From NCBI GenBank assembly GCA_913056345.1, contig CAJXMH010000004.1:62001-126000 (forward strand): a stretch of 64,000 nucleotides of DNA. Reading direction: 5' to 3'. Positions 7,665 through 15,259 of the stretch are shown in pieces (within the stretch, counting starts at the first letter, position 1; each line of letters starts with the position of its first letter). The notes beneath the pieces were generated by a model. It saw only the letters and a program-made list of their open reading frames with translations. It was not told where the DNA came from and did not search any database. The DNA is from an uncultured Flavobacteriales bacterium. GTDB taxonomy: Bacteria; Bacteroidota; Bacteroidia; Flavobacteriales_E; Vicingaceae. Both the position numbers and the translations under genes were made by a program.

Positions 7665-9191
7665 ATGGCCGAAAAGCATTTTTTTCACTTAAAGGATCTG
7701 GTAAGTCGCTTAAGTTCCAAAGAACAAAAGGTAGCGATGAGGCATTTAACGGATTATCGTAACGATGTTCTGGCTCGGCAAACCAAAATGTTCTTATTAT
7801 ATCAAAGTATTTTAAAGGAACCTGATATAAAGTATGATAAAGCTAAGAAGCTTATTTCCTCTAAACACTCAACTGGTGTTTTCTCTCAATTGTGCAGAAG
7901 AACTTATAACCGGTTGAAGGAGTCTTTGATCCTCGAAGTAAATATCCACCGAGAGGAAAGATACAGCAAGGTATTCCAGAAAAAGTTTAGCCTGCGCAAA
8001 GAAATAGTACAAAATCAAATTTTAAGTGGCCGGGGATTAATAGAAGAGGCTTGGCATGAAAATGAAAAGCTGATAAAACAAGCCAAGCGTTATGAGTTGT
8101 ATGATGAGTTATTGGAACTGCTTTATACCCAGCAAGATAAATCCGTTAGTTATAAAGGCTTTAAAGAATATGAGCGTCTTGAGCAAGAAATCAAGCAGTT
8201 CGAAAATATCAGAAGTCTATTTCAAAAGGCTAGAGGAGCTTTGAATTCCTATTACTTGAGGGTAAATTACTCCAACAGCAGGGAAGGGAATTTTAAATTA
8301 ATGAAGAAAACTTTCAGCAACCTTCAGCAATATGCCGAGGAGTCTGGCTCTAAACATATCAAAAGCCTGTCTTATTTGATTGGGATGGAGTATTATTTTC
8401 AAAAAAAGAATTACAAAAAGAACATTAGTATAGGTGAGCAATTTCTAGAACTAATAAGAAGTTCACCAAGTGTAAATTCGAAGCAGCGAGAAGTTTACAT
8501 ATTTAATAATTTGATCAGGAATGCAGCTTACAGTGGTCAGTTCAGCCTTGCAGATTCTTACCTTGAAAAGGCTTTAGGGGTTCAGCTTAACTCTGGAAGT
8601 AAGAACCTTTACAAATTACTAGAGCTTAAATTGTTCGTAAATTTCTACAAGGAAAACCATGGTTTATCTCAAGAGCTGATTGAAACGCTAGAAAAGTCTC
8701 CTGTGGCTAAAGGTGAGTTGTATCAAACAAAGTTGAATTACTACAAATCCATGTTGTATTTTGTAAGAGGAGAGTTTAAGAATGCTAGCCTTTTACTCAG
8801 AAACCTCCCATTACTTGAACTTGACAAGGAAGGCTGGAATATCCACATTAGGATTATGCGTGTTCTTTGTTCTATAGAAATGGGTAGAGAGGATTTAATT
8901 GACTACGATTTTTCTAATTTAAGAAAAACGGTATGGCGAACTAATCCAAAACAGTCTTTAAGTAATCGTCTTAAAACTTTAATTGACTTACTAATCTCCC
9001 TTGATTCATGCGACTATAATTACATTACTTTTTTCGACAAGAATGATAAAGTGATCGAGGAATTAAGTGCACCAATTGGCAGCGATTTAGGTTGGAGTCC
9101 GTTTGGGGCAGAAATGGTGCTTCTGCATGATTGGTTTTATGCAAGATCACAAGGTCAAGCCTATCGTCCGAATTTGAATCGATTCCAGTAA
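7665..9191 (+). CDS. 508-residue helical-repeat (TPR-like) protein
   Basis: 508 residues, no signal peptide, no membrane segment. It opens HLKDLVSRLSSKEQKVAMRHL, then FLLYQSILKEPD, and SQLCRRTYNRLKESLI: the 'LI.sL.k.Ekr' start, 'lf..i' and 'l...L..SL' layout of a large unnamed Bacteroidota family of TPR-like solenoids. The rest is a succession of paired helices (e.g. GRGLIEEAWHENEKLI, IRNAAYSGQFSLADSYLEKAL, YFVRGEFKNASLLL). The 344-residue gene across the intergenic region shares the general layout but is shorter. Function unknown; a scaffold, or sensor of a peptide or protein partner, is possible (inference). A hairpin terminator follows the stop. Confidence 0.78.
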   Translation: MAEKHFFHLKDLVSRLSSKEQKVAMRHLTDYRNDVLARQTKMFLLYQSILKEPDIKYDKAKKLISSKHSTGVFSQLCRRTYNRLKESLILEVNIHREERYSKVFQKKFSLRKEIVQNQILSGRGLIEEAWHENEKLIKQAKRYELYDELLELLYTQQDKSVSYKGFKEYERLEQEIKQFENIRSLFQKARGALNSYYLRVNYSNSREGNFKLMKKTFSNLQQYAEESGSKHIKSLSYLIGMEYYFQKKNYKKNISIGEQFLELIRSSPSVNSKQREVYIFNNLIRNAAYSGQFSLADSYLEKALGVQLNSGSKNLYKLLELKLFVNFYKENHGLSQELIETLEKSPVAKGELYQTKLNYYKSMLYFVRGEFKNASLLLRNLPLLELDKEGWNIHIRIMRVLCSIEMGREDLIDYDFSNLRKTVWRTNPKQSLSNRLKTLIDLLISLDSCDYNYITFFDKNDKVIEELSAPIGSDLGWSPFGAEMVLLHDWFYARSQGQAYRPNLNRFQ

Positions 9192-9195
9192 AAAA

Positions 9196-9218
9196 CTCCG
9201 CATCAGGCGGAGCTTTTA
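9196..9218 (+). terminator. terminator after the 508-residue gene
   Basis: CTCCGC ... GCGGAG stem with an ATCAG loop, followed by CTTTT, 5 bases after the stop codon at 9191. It also separates the plus-strand gene from the convergent padR operon. Confidence 0.65.
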
Positions 9219-9233
9219 AGCTTGATTAGCTAT

Positions 9234-9413
9234 TTATGGCATTTTGAAAAAATTCAGGCTCTTAAGTTTTAGATCATGCTTTTTTATTGGCCTTTTTTCA
9301 TTTTCCATTTTCAGTCTGCTATTTTGCTCACTATCTGATTGTTTATAGAAATTCAGCAAAAACAGAGATAACACCAGCGTGCAAACACAAAGTAACGGTA
9401 TCAGCCTTTTCAC
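9234..9413 (-). CDS. 59-residue membrane-anchored peptide, last gene of the padR-pspC operon
   Basis: Read directly from the sequence: 59 codons from a GTG start plus stop. It opens KRLIPLLCVCTLVLSLFLL, a lysine/arginine start followed by one hydrophobic helix (signal anchor), then a polar, basic tail with KMENEKRPIKKHDLKLK and the end LNFFKMP. The GTG lies 13 bases after the pspC stop, the same short spacing as the other genes of this operon. A CVC pair lies inside the hydrophobic part but no lipobox fits well. Function unknown; a small inner-membrane protein, perhaps acting with the PspC protein (inference). Confidence 0.6.
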   Translation of the reverse strand: MKRLIPLLCVCTLVLSLFLLNFYKQSDSEQNSRLKMENEKRPIKKHDLKLKSLNFFKMP

Positions 9414-9426
9414 GATAAATTTCGAT

Positions 9427-11046
9427 TTAAAGATTAACAGTTAGACTGTCAGTTTCCTGCGCTTCTTCAGCATTTAGCCATGCACAATCCAAGCAGCTTA
9501 AACCATCTTTAGTCATTTGCCAATGATGTTCTAGCATATCATCATCATGCGTATTTGAAACATTGTCAACATCGTAGATTACCCTTGCTGCTTCTTGCTT
9601 AAAGTATACCGTCTTGCCCTCAGGAACTCCGATACTTACTATTACTTCTTGCTTTCTAAACTTGTCTGATAGTGGCACTCGAATTAACTCACTGAAAAGT
9701 AATTCATTATCAATTAGGTAGTATTCTACATTGATATTTTTAGCCAATTCGCCTGCTACTTTTCGGTTAGGGCCGTTTGATTGTTTTTTCAAGTACAATT
9801 CAAATTCACTGCTTCTGCTTTTTACAACATTCAAATCTAAATTATTGAGGAAGAGCGAGTCTGATTCAATGAAAAAGTCATTGTTTTCATCTAGAATTCC
9901 TTTTTCGGTGACCAAACTGCTAAGCACAAGTGTATCGCTTGGGGATTCGTCCAGTTTTATAGTTTCAATATAGGTCTGTTTAGAGGCAAATTGTCCTGCG
10001 GTAGAACTTCCACTGATCAATACTAAAATGATACCAATTGCCCAGAGTGAAACTGCTGTAAGGCCAATAGCTTTAAATTGTGGTCCTTTAAAGCGAAATA
10101 ACATTTTAAGTCCTCCATATAGAATGCCTAAAAGTGGAATAATTACAATTAAGCAAACACCGGCAAGTCCTAGTCCGTAAATCAGATCTGAACTAAAAAA
10201 TAGGGCAGCATGTTCTGATAGCCAATTTTCATCAATTTGACTGTTGTTGAGCTGTATGTCAAAAGGTGCACCTATAGATATTACGGTAAAAGTTGCGAGG
10301 GCAATTAAGGCTCCTATTACTAAGAAGAAAGCCAAGATCTTTAGCACAAGTACTACTGCGTAATACAAGATTTTACCGATGAAGTCGAAAAAACGATAAA
10401 TTCCATGCTTTGCCTTACCGGCAAACTCATTAGCATTGCTGCCGTCTACTTTTTTTTTAAAGTGCGAAAATTCGCCCTTTATGGCATTACCAATGTTGTC
10501 AACATTTACGGGTTCACCTTTCATCTCGAGTTTTTCAGCTGTCGTTTTGGCTGTAGGAATCAAGATCCAAAGAATAATGTAGATGAGTAAGCCTGTTCCA
10601 AACCCTGCCAGTAGAGCGGCTAGGAAAATTACCCTGAACCAAACTTTATTAACGCCGAAGTAATATCCAATTCCTGAACATACTCCACCAATTAAGTTAT
10701 CATCCTCATCCCGATAAAGCTTTTTGCTTGCAAATTCACTGTTTGTTGATTTTTCTTTACGCTTCTCTTCCTCAAACTCTTCATCACTCATGTAAGCTTC
10801 AGGTTCACCCATGGTTTCAATAACCTTTCTTACATCTTGCATGATGATTACCTCTTTTCCTTGCTTGAGCTTTTCGCTGAACAATTCGGCTATCCTGGCT
10901 TCTATGTCTGCCATGATTTCTTCTTTACCTTCAGCATCATGAAAATATTTTCGTATTGTATTCAGATACTGGTGTAAGTGGTCGTATGCCTCAGTTTCTA
11001 TGTGAAAAACCACTCCGCTAATGTTTGCTGTAACTGTCTTATTCAT
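9427..11046 (-). CDS. PspC-domain membrane protein
   Basis: 539 residues. The N-terminal ~95 residues (HLHQYLNTIRKYF, MADIEARIAELF, VIETMGEPEAYM) form a soluble domain seen in front of Bacteroidota PspC proteins. A PspC domain follows (about 108-175: LYRDEDDNLIGGVCSGIGYYFGV and a membrane hairpin), then three to four more transmembrane helices (about 225-345) and a C-terminal, mainly beta region. PspC proteins sense envelope stress; here the chain joins that domain to a large extra-cytoplasmic tail. It lies 18 bases after padR, which probably controls it. The stretch GFGTGLLIYIILWILIP marks the second helix of the PspC unit. Confidence 0.87.
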   Translation of the reverse strand: MNKTVTANISGVVFHIETEAYDHLHQYLNTIRKYFHDAEGKEEIMADIEARIAELFSEKLKQGKEVIIMQDVRKVIETMGEPEAYMSDEEFEEEKRKEKSTNSEFASKKLYRDEDDNLIGGVCSGIGYYFGVNKVWFRVIFLAALLAGFGTGLLIYIILWILIPTAKTTAEKLEMKGEPVNVDNIGNAIKGEFSHFKKKVDGSNANEFAGKAKHGIYRFFDFIGKILYYAVVLVLKILAFFLVIGALIALATFTVISIGAPFDIQLNNSQIDENWLSEHAALFFSSDLIYGLGLAGVCLIVIIPLLGILYGGLKMLFRFKGPQFKAIGLTAVSLWAIGIILVLISGSSTAGQFASKQTYIETIKLDESPSDTLVLSSLVTEKGILDENNDFFIESDSLFLNNLDLNVVKSRSSEFELYLKKQSNGPNRKVAGELAKNINVEYYLIDNELLFSELIRVPLSDKFRKQEVIVSIGVPEGKTVYFKQEAARVIYDVDNVSNTHDDDMLEHHWQMTKDGLSCLDCAWLNAEEAQETDSLTVNL

Positions 11047-11064
11047 TGGTATTGATTTTATCTA

Positions 11065-11394
11065 TTATTTCTTTTTTCTAGTTAGGTTTACCGCATTGAC
11101 CAAGTCTGTCCAAGTGCTTTCTAATTCTTTTAAAAATTCGCTTCCAACTTCTGTTAAAGCGTAATATTTTCTTGGAGGTCCTGACTTGGATTCTTCCCAG
11201 CGATATTTTAATAAACCGGCGTTTTTAAGTCGAGTAAGCAAAGGATATAAGGTGCCTTCTACAACAATTAGTTTTCCTTCTTTGAGTTGATCAATTATTT
11301 CAGAAGGATAGGCCTCCTTGTTTTCTAAAATAGAAAGAATGCAAAACTCCAATACTCCTTTGCGCATCTGCGCTTTTGTGTTTTCTATCTTCAT
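11065..11394 (-). CDS. PadR-family transcriptional regulator
   Basis: 109 residues, a single winged-helix domain of the short PadR type: MRKGVLEFCILSILE, YPSEIIDQLKEG, VVEGTLYPLLTRLKNAGLL and GPPRKYYALTEVG are the classic helix 1, recognition helix and wing segments. A single C-terminal helix (FLKELESTWTDLV) serves dimerisation. PadR-pspC pairs are widespread in Bacteroidota and Firmicutes; the regulator usually represses its own operon until an envelope signal appears. It sits 13 bases after the upstream secreted-protein gene and 18 before pspC. The promoter at 11886-11917 is the likely target. Confidence 0.92.
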   Translation of the reverse strand: MKIENTKAQMRKGVLEFCILSILENKEAYPSEIIDQLKEGKLIVVEGTLYPLLTRLKNAGLLKYRWEESKSGPPRKYYALTEVGSEFLKELESTWTDLVNAVNLTRKKK

Positions 11395-11407
11395 TCGTTA
11401 TGATGTT

Positions 11408-11863
11408 TTATTCTGTTTCTTCTTCACTGAGCTTGATGTAAAATGACATCAGAATCAATTGGTTTTCACCATCTATTACACAATGTAATTCATCAATCTC
11501 CCCTTTGCTTTTGTTCACCCAGAAGGAGGCGTCACTTTCTTCCTGATTCTCTGCTTCCTTTTCAAATTTATAGGGCTGGAAACCTTCCTTTTGGAATAGC
11601 TTATTCACTTCATCTCTTTCAATTGATTCTTTTAGTATAAGAAGTTTACCACCTGAAAATTTACCCTTTAGTCTCTCGTCTTCATTGTCTATATTCAAAT
11701 CAAAATCAAGCATTTTCTCCAAGCCCCCCGAGAAGCTTATTGAAAAGTTTTCATATTGCGCTTCTAGTTTTTGATAGATATTATCTGCATCTGTACTTTT
11801 TGGAGTGGCAGCCACGTTCAATAAAAATAAGAGGGCTAAAATGGGATAGGTGTATTTTTTCAT
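11408..11863 (-). CDS. secreted protein of unknown function, first gene of the padR operon (DUF4252-like?)
   Basis: 151 residues from the ATG at 11863, which begins a clear signal peptide (MKKYTYPILALLFLLNVAAT). A longer frame reaches back to 12028, but the promoter element at 11886-11893 lies within that extension, so the short form is chosen. The mature part is acidic and alternates beta- and helix-forming stretches (FSGGKLLILKESIER, DELHCVIDGENQLILMSFY). It resembles the small secreted DUF4252 proteins, but I am not sure of that. It is likely periplasmic and co-transcribed with padR and pspC, suggesting a place in the same envelope response. Confidence 0.72.
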   Translation of the reverse strand: MKKYTYPILALLFLLNVAATPKSTDADNIYQKLEAQYENFSISFSGGLEKMLDFDLNIDNEDERLKGKFSGGKLLILKESIERDEVNKLFQKEGFQPYKFEKEAENQEESDASFWVNKSKGEIDELHCVIDGENQLILMSFYIKLSEEETE

Positions 11864-11885
11864 AGTTGTTTGTTTAAGTGCTATG

Positions 11886-11917
11886 CAAAGATATGTACAA
11901 AAAAAGGTAATATGCAA
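11886..11917 (-). promoter_or_regulatory. promoter TTG-N21-TATCTTTG of the padR-pspC operon
   Basis: On the minus strand a TTG (11917-11915) stands 21 bases before TATCTTTG (11893-11886), matching the Bacteroidota consensus. Transcription should start about 15 bases before the ATG at 11863. The surrounding TATGTATTGCATA at the -33 side is a short imperfect palindrome that PadR might bind (inference). Confidence 0.68.
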
Positions 11918-12050
11918 TACATAGTACCATAAATATTTTAATATTCCTTCATTGTATGTCATAATAAATTGACAATCAATAGTTAGTGGGTTGGTATTTT
12001 TTAATATTAAAATAATTTCAAAAGCCAATTCTTCTACTTAATATTGATTT

Positions 12051-12764
12051 ATGGAAATATTTTTACACTCTGAGGCATGGATTAGCCTTCTCACATTAAC
12101 CTTCTTGGAAATTGTATTGGGCATTGATAACATTATATTTATCTCGATTGTATCTGACCGACTTCCAAAGGAGTCTCAATCAAAAGCGCGAACCATAGGG
12201 CTACTTCTGGCGATTGTGATGAGAGTGGCTCTACTTTTTGCCATCTCATGGATTGTACACCTTACTGAGCCAATTCTAACAATTGTTGATTATGAGCTTA
12301 GCTTTCGAGATCTGATTCTGTTTGCTGGCGGGCTTTTCCTTTTGGCAAAGAGTACCTCCGAAATTCATCAAAAGATTGAAGGGGAGGAGGAAGGAGGTAG
12401 CGAAGCAGTTAAAGCAGCTTATACCATGTCTAGAGCCATCGTGCAAATCGTCTTGCTTGACCTCGTTTTCTCTTTCGATTCTATTCTTACAGCTGTAGGA
12501 TTATCTGATCAATTGCTTATAATGGTTATGGCCGTAGTAATTGCCTTACTTATCATGCTTGTTTTTGCTAAGAAGGTGAGCGAATTTGTAAACAAAAATC
12601 CTACAGTCAAAATGCTAGCCTTAGCCTTTTTAATTATGATAGGAACACTGCTTATTCTAGATGCGGCTCACGTGCACGTTCCTAAAGGCTACATCTACTT
12701 TTCTTTGGTATTTTCTTTGTTTGTTGAATTTCTAAATCAACGCCTTCGCCGAAAAAAGTCTTAA
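12051..12764 (+). CDS. TerC-family integral membrane protein
   Basis: 237 residues with about seven transmembrane helices. The hallmark TerC motifs are present: LEIVLGIDNIIFISI in helix 1 and IVLLDLVFSFDSILTAVG in the middle, each with the acidic residues that probably bind a metal ion. TerC/Alx proteins are inner-membrane transporters linked to manganese homeostasis, pH response and metalation of exported proteins. No ter tellurite-resistance genes lie nearby, so this is a housekeeping member. It stands alone between divergent and convergent neighbours; its stop lies one base from the convergent mqnE stop. Confidence 0.9.
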   Translation: MEIFLHSEAWISLLTLTFLEIVLGIDNIIFISIVSDRLPKESQSKARTIGLLLAIVMRVALLFAISWIVHLTEPILTIVDYELSFRDLILFAGGLFLLAKSTSEIHQKIEGEEEGGSEAVKAAYTMSRAIVQIVLLDLVFSFDSILTAVGLSDQLLIMVMAVVIALLIMLVFAKKVSEFVNKNPTVKMLALAFLIMIGTLLILDAAHVHVPKGYIYFSLVFSLFVEFLNQRLRRKKS

Positions 12765-12765
12765 G

Positions 12766-13914
12766 CTAAGCCTCCTCAGCCTCAAGAGTAGAATAATCTT
12801 TTAGGATATTGTAAACGCTATCTCTCTCTAGTGGTTTTCTACCAACAGCTTTGATCAGTTCAACTATTTGTTCCGTGGTCATGCTTGGGGATTGTTCTTC
12901 GGCCCCTGCCATTGAATAAATTTTAGTTGAGTCGTCAATCGTACCATCAATGTCATTCACTCCATAATTTAAACTTAATTGAGCTGTATCTCGGCCGATC
13001 ATAGGCCAATAGGCTTTTAAGTTTTTAAAATTATCCATGAAAATTCTAGCAATGGCGTAGGTTTTCAAGTCATTGATTACAGAGACTTCATCTATATGAG
13101 ACATTTGATTGTTGCCATTTCTAAACTTGAGAGGAATGAAGGTATTAAAACCGCCCGTTTTATCTTGTAAGTTTCTCAGACGATTCATGTGATCAATCAG
13201 GTGTTCTGCCTCTTCTATATGGCCATAAAGCATGGTTGCGTTAGAAGGCATGCCAATTTCATGAGCCGCTTGGTGAATAGCTAGCCATTGGTCAGAAGAA
13301 CATTTGTCTTTACAAATTTCGTTTCTTACTCCTTCATCAAAAATTTCTGCACCACCTCCCGGCAGTGAATCTTGTCCATGATCTTTTAAAATTTGTAAGC
13401 CTTCTTTGTAAGAAACTTTTGCTTTCCGACACATGTACTCAAGTTCAACTGCTGTGAAGGCTTTTACGTGAAGGCTTGGTCTTACAGTTTTAATTCGCTT
13501 GATCAAATTGGCAAAATAATCTAAACCCATCTTGGGGTGAACCCCACCCACAATATGAACTTCTGTAACATCAGTTCCCTCGTAAGATTTAACCTTCTCA
13601 ATGATTTCATCTTCACTCATCTCCCAAGCATCATAATCTCCTTTTTGACGAATCAGTTTAGAATAGGCGCAGAACTTGCAATCAAAAACGCAAATGTTGG
13701 TTGGTTCTACATGAAAGTTTTTATTGAAATAGGTATTGTCCCCATGTAAATTCTCACGAATATAGTTGGCTAAAGTGCCTACAAAATTCAGGTCTGCCTT
13801 TTTAAATAGAACCACCCCTTCGTCAAAAGTGATTCGTTCATTTTGAATCACTTTTTCTACAATATTTTTTAGGTCTGAATCTTGGGTGTGGTCTTTTAGA
13901 AATTCAATATTCAT
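12766..13914 (-). CDS. mqnE: aminodeoxyfutalosine synthase (radical SAM)
   Basis: 382 residues from the ATG at 13914. The radical-SAM cluster motif C-x3-C-x2-C is visible as CVFDCKFC. Then follow EVHIVGGVHPKMG, VKAFTAVE, LPGGGAEIF and SNATMLYGHIEE, which fit the MqnE/CofH group; NLKAYWPMIGRDTAQLSLNYGVND is also typical of MqnE. The enzyme joins the product of MqnA with SAM and inosine-derived carbons to make aminofutalosine for menaquinone by the futalosine route. A longer frame to 13956 exists, but a TATTTTTG element (13932-13939) lies within it. The partner genes mqnA, mqnB, mqnC and mqnD are not in this window. Distinguishing MqnE from MqnC is by eye only. Confidence 0.86.
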   Translation of the reverse strand: MNIEFLKDHTQDSDLKNIVEKVIQNERITFDEGVVLFKKADLNFVGTLANYIRENLHGDNTYFNKNFHVEPTNICVFDCKFCAYSKLIRQKGDYDAWEMSEDEIIEKVKSYEGTDVTEVHIVGGVHPKMGLDYFANLIKRIKTVRPSLHVKAFTAVELEYMCRKAKVSYKEGLQILKDHGQDSLPGGGAEIFDEGVRNEICKDKCSSDQWLAIHQAAHEIGMPSNATMLYGHIEEAEHLIDHMNRLRNLQDKTGGFNTFIPLKFRNGNNQMSHIDEVSVINDLKTYAIARIFMDNFKNLKAYWPMIGRDTAQLSLNYGVNDIDGTIDDSTKIYSMAGAEEQSPSMTTEQIVELIKAVGRKPLERDSVYNILKDYSTLEAEEA

Positions 13915-13931
13915 AGTATGTGTTTGTTTTG

Positions 13932-13939
13932 CAAAAATA
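13932..13939 (-). promoter_or_regulatory. TAnnTTTG -7 element for mqnE
   Basis: TATTTTTG on the minus strand, 17 bases before the ATG at 13914. No TTG at the right distance. It falls in the short gap after the M43 protease gene and supports the shorter mqnE start. Confidence 0.5.
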
Positions 13940-13955
13940 AGCGGAATAAATTCCA

Positions 13956-15137
13956 CTAAAACACCACAAGCTTTTTAGAAAGTCTAATTTCTTCAGTTTG
14001 GCATTCGATAAAATACAAGCCTTTTTCAAGAGCTGAAGTGTTAATTTGATAACCATTTTGCTGAGTTATTGTTTCAGCTTTTACAAGCTGCCCACTTAAG
14101 CTGAAAAGTCTTAACCGATGTGGTTTTTTCATGGCTTCTCCACCTAATTTAACAAAGGTTCTTTCAGTGCAAGGGTTAGGGCTAATGTAAAAATTTTGAC
14201 TCAACGTTCTCTCTGTTAACCCAACTGGCATACAACCATCTGAAAGTAAGAGTGAGCTTCTAGAGGCAACTACTGCATTCCGCATTCTTTGTTTCTGTCC
14301 TTCTGTAAAGTTTCCCATGCAGCGGTCATATAAATAACCCATGAAGTTGCTCAACATGTCTTTGCTACCGCAGCTCGAATCAGGTGGTGAAGGGCATTTT
14401 TCATAGATTACACCTTGTAGTGGTGTGTCAGCTATTTGGTCATCTGTTGAGCAACTTTCTGAATTACCCCACGGATGAAGCAAGTTTAACCAGTGTCCCA
14501 CCTCATGTGTAGTTGTTCTGCCTCTGTCATAATTGGGTTCAACATTTCCTGTATTTCCAAAATTAGAATAATGAATAACCACCCCATCTTGATCAGCAGG
14601 GGACCCAGGTGGGAATGCGAAGCCTGCAACATTTTCTCCAAGATCGCATACCCATATATTCAGGTAGTGATCTCTATCCCAAATAGGCGAAACTCTATAA
14701 TATTGGTTGCCTAGACCAATATTATCAATACTGGTAGCAGTTCTTATAATACCATTTGTGGAATTGCCATTAGGATCACGATTGGCTAAGCAAAACTCAA
14801 TCGCCACATCAGCTTTTGAAAAGCCGGCTTCTACATTAGTGGTGTCTGCATTTTTTAGTCTGTAGTCTTCATTTAAAACGTTTATTTGCGATAAGATCTG
14901 ACTGTTGCTAATATTTTCACTTTGGTCTTTATAAAGCACATGAACCACCACTGGGATTAGAAAAACAGTTTCTGACTTATTTGTTTTTTGATTATACTTC
15001 TGTATTTTTCTCTGCGTTTCAATAAACTCAGTGGTTTGCGCTACAGCTTGAAGTTTATCATCAAACAAACATCTACTTTGCGCTGCAAGCAATGAAGGAA
15101 TTAATAAAAAGAGGAAGAAGTATACTCTATATTTCAT
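13956..15137 (-). CDS. secreted M43 (pappalysin/cytophagalysin-type) zinc metalloprotease with T9SS sorting domain
   Basis: 393 residues. A signal peptide (FFLFLLIPSLLAAQS) precedes a propeptide-like segment and the peptidase domain. The zinc site is HEVGHWLNLLH (H211, E212, H215, H221), the HExxHxxxxxH form frequent in Bacteroidota M43 enzymes; a downstream methionine in LSNFMGYLYD provides the Met-turn. The last ~85 residues (NFYISPNPC ... GLYFIECQTEEIRLSKKLVVF) form a type A T9SS sorting domain, so the enzyme is exported through the outer membrane and released or surface-anchored. Substrate unknown. It is transcribed towards mqnE with a 41-base gap. Confidence 0.9.
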   Translation of the reverse strand: MKYRVYFFLFLLIPSLLAAQSRCLFDDKLQAVAQTTEFIETQRKIQKYNQKTNKSETVFLIPVVVHVLYKDQSENISNSQILSQINVLNEDYRLKNADTTNVEAGFSKADVAIEFCLANRDPNGNSTNGIIRTATSIDNIGLGNQYYRVSPIWDRDHYLNIWVCDLGENVAGFAFPPGSPADQDGVVIHYSNFGNTGNVEPNYDRGRTTTHEVGHWLNLLHPWGNSESCSTDDQIADTPLQGVIYEKCPSPPDSSCGSKDMLSNFMGYLYDRCMGNFTEGQKQRMRNAVVASRSSLLLSDGCMPVGLTERTLSQNFYISPNPCTERTFVKLGGEAMKKPHRLRLFSLSGQLVKAETITQQNGYQINTSALEKGLYFIECQTEEIRLSKKLVVF

Positions 15138-15230
15138 TAACTCAAATATCTGAATAAATTTAAAGCAACTATTTGACTTCTTATGCGTCTAGTAAGTGTA
15201 AGTATTTGTGGTAGATAACTTACAAATCTC

Positions 15231-15259
15231 AAAAGCCCCTTCTCCCTGGAGGGGCTTTT
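15231..15259 (-). terminator. terminator of the AddB-like nuclease gene
   Basis: AAAAGCCCCT pairs with AGGGGCTTTT around a 9-base loop, directly after the TAG stop at 15260-15262. The A and T ends make it symmetrical, but only minus-strand transcription meets it as a gene end. Confidence 0.8.

Noticed and set aside
11864-12028. 55-residue N-terminal extension of the secreted first gene of the padR operon
   Set aside because: The promoter TTG-N21-TATCTTTG falls inside it and the signal peptide begins at the Met codon at 11863.
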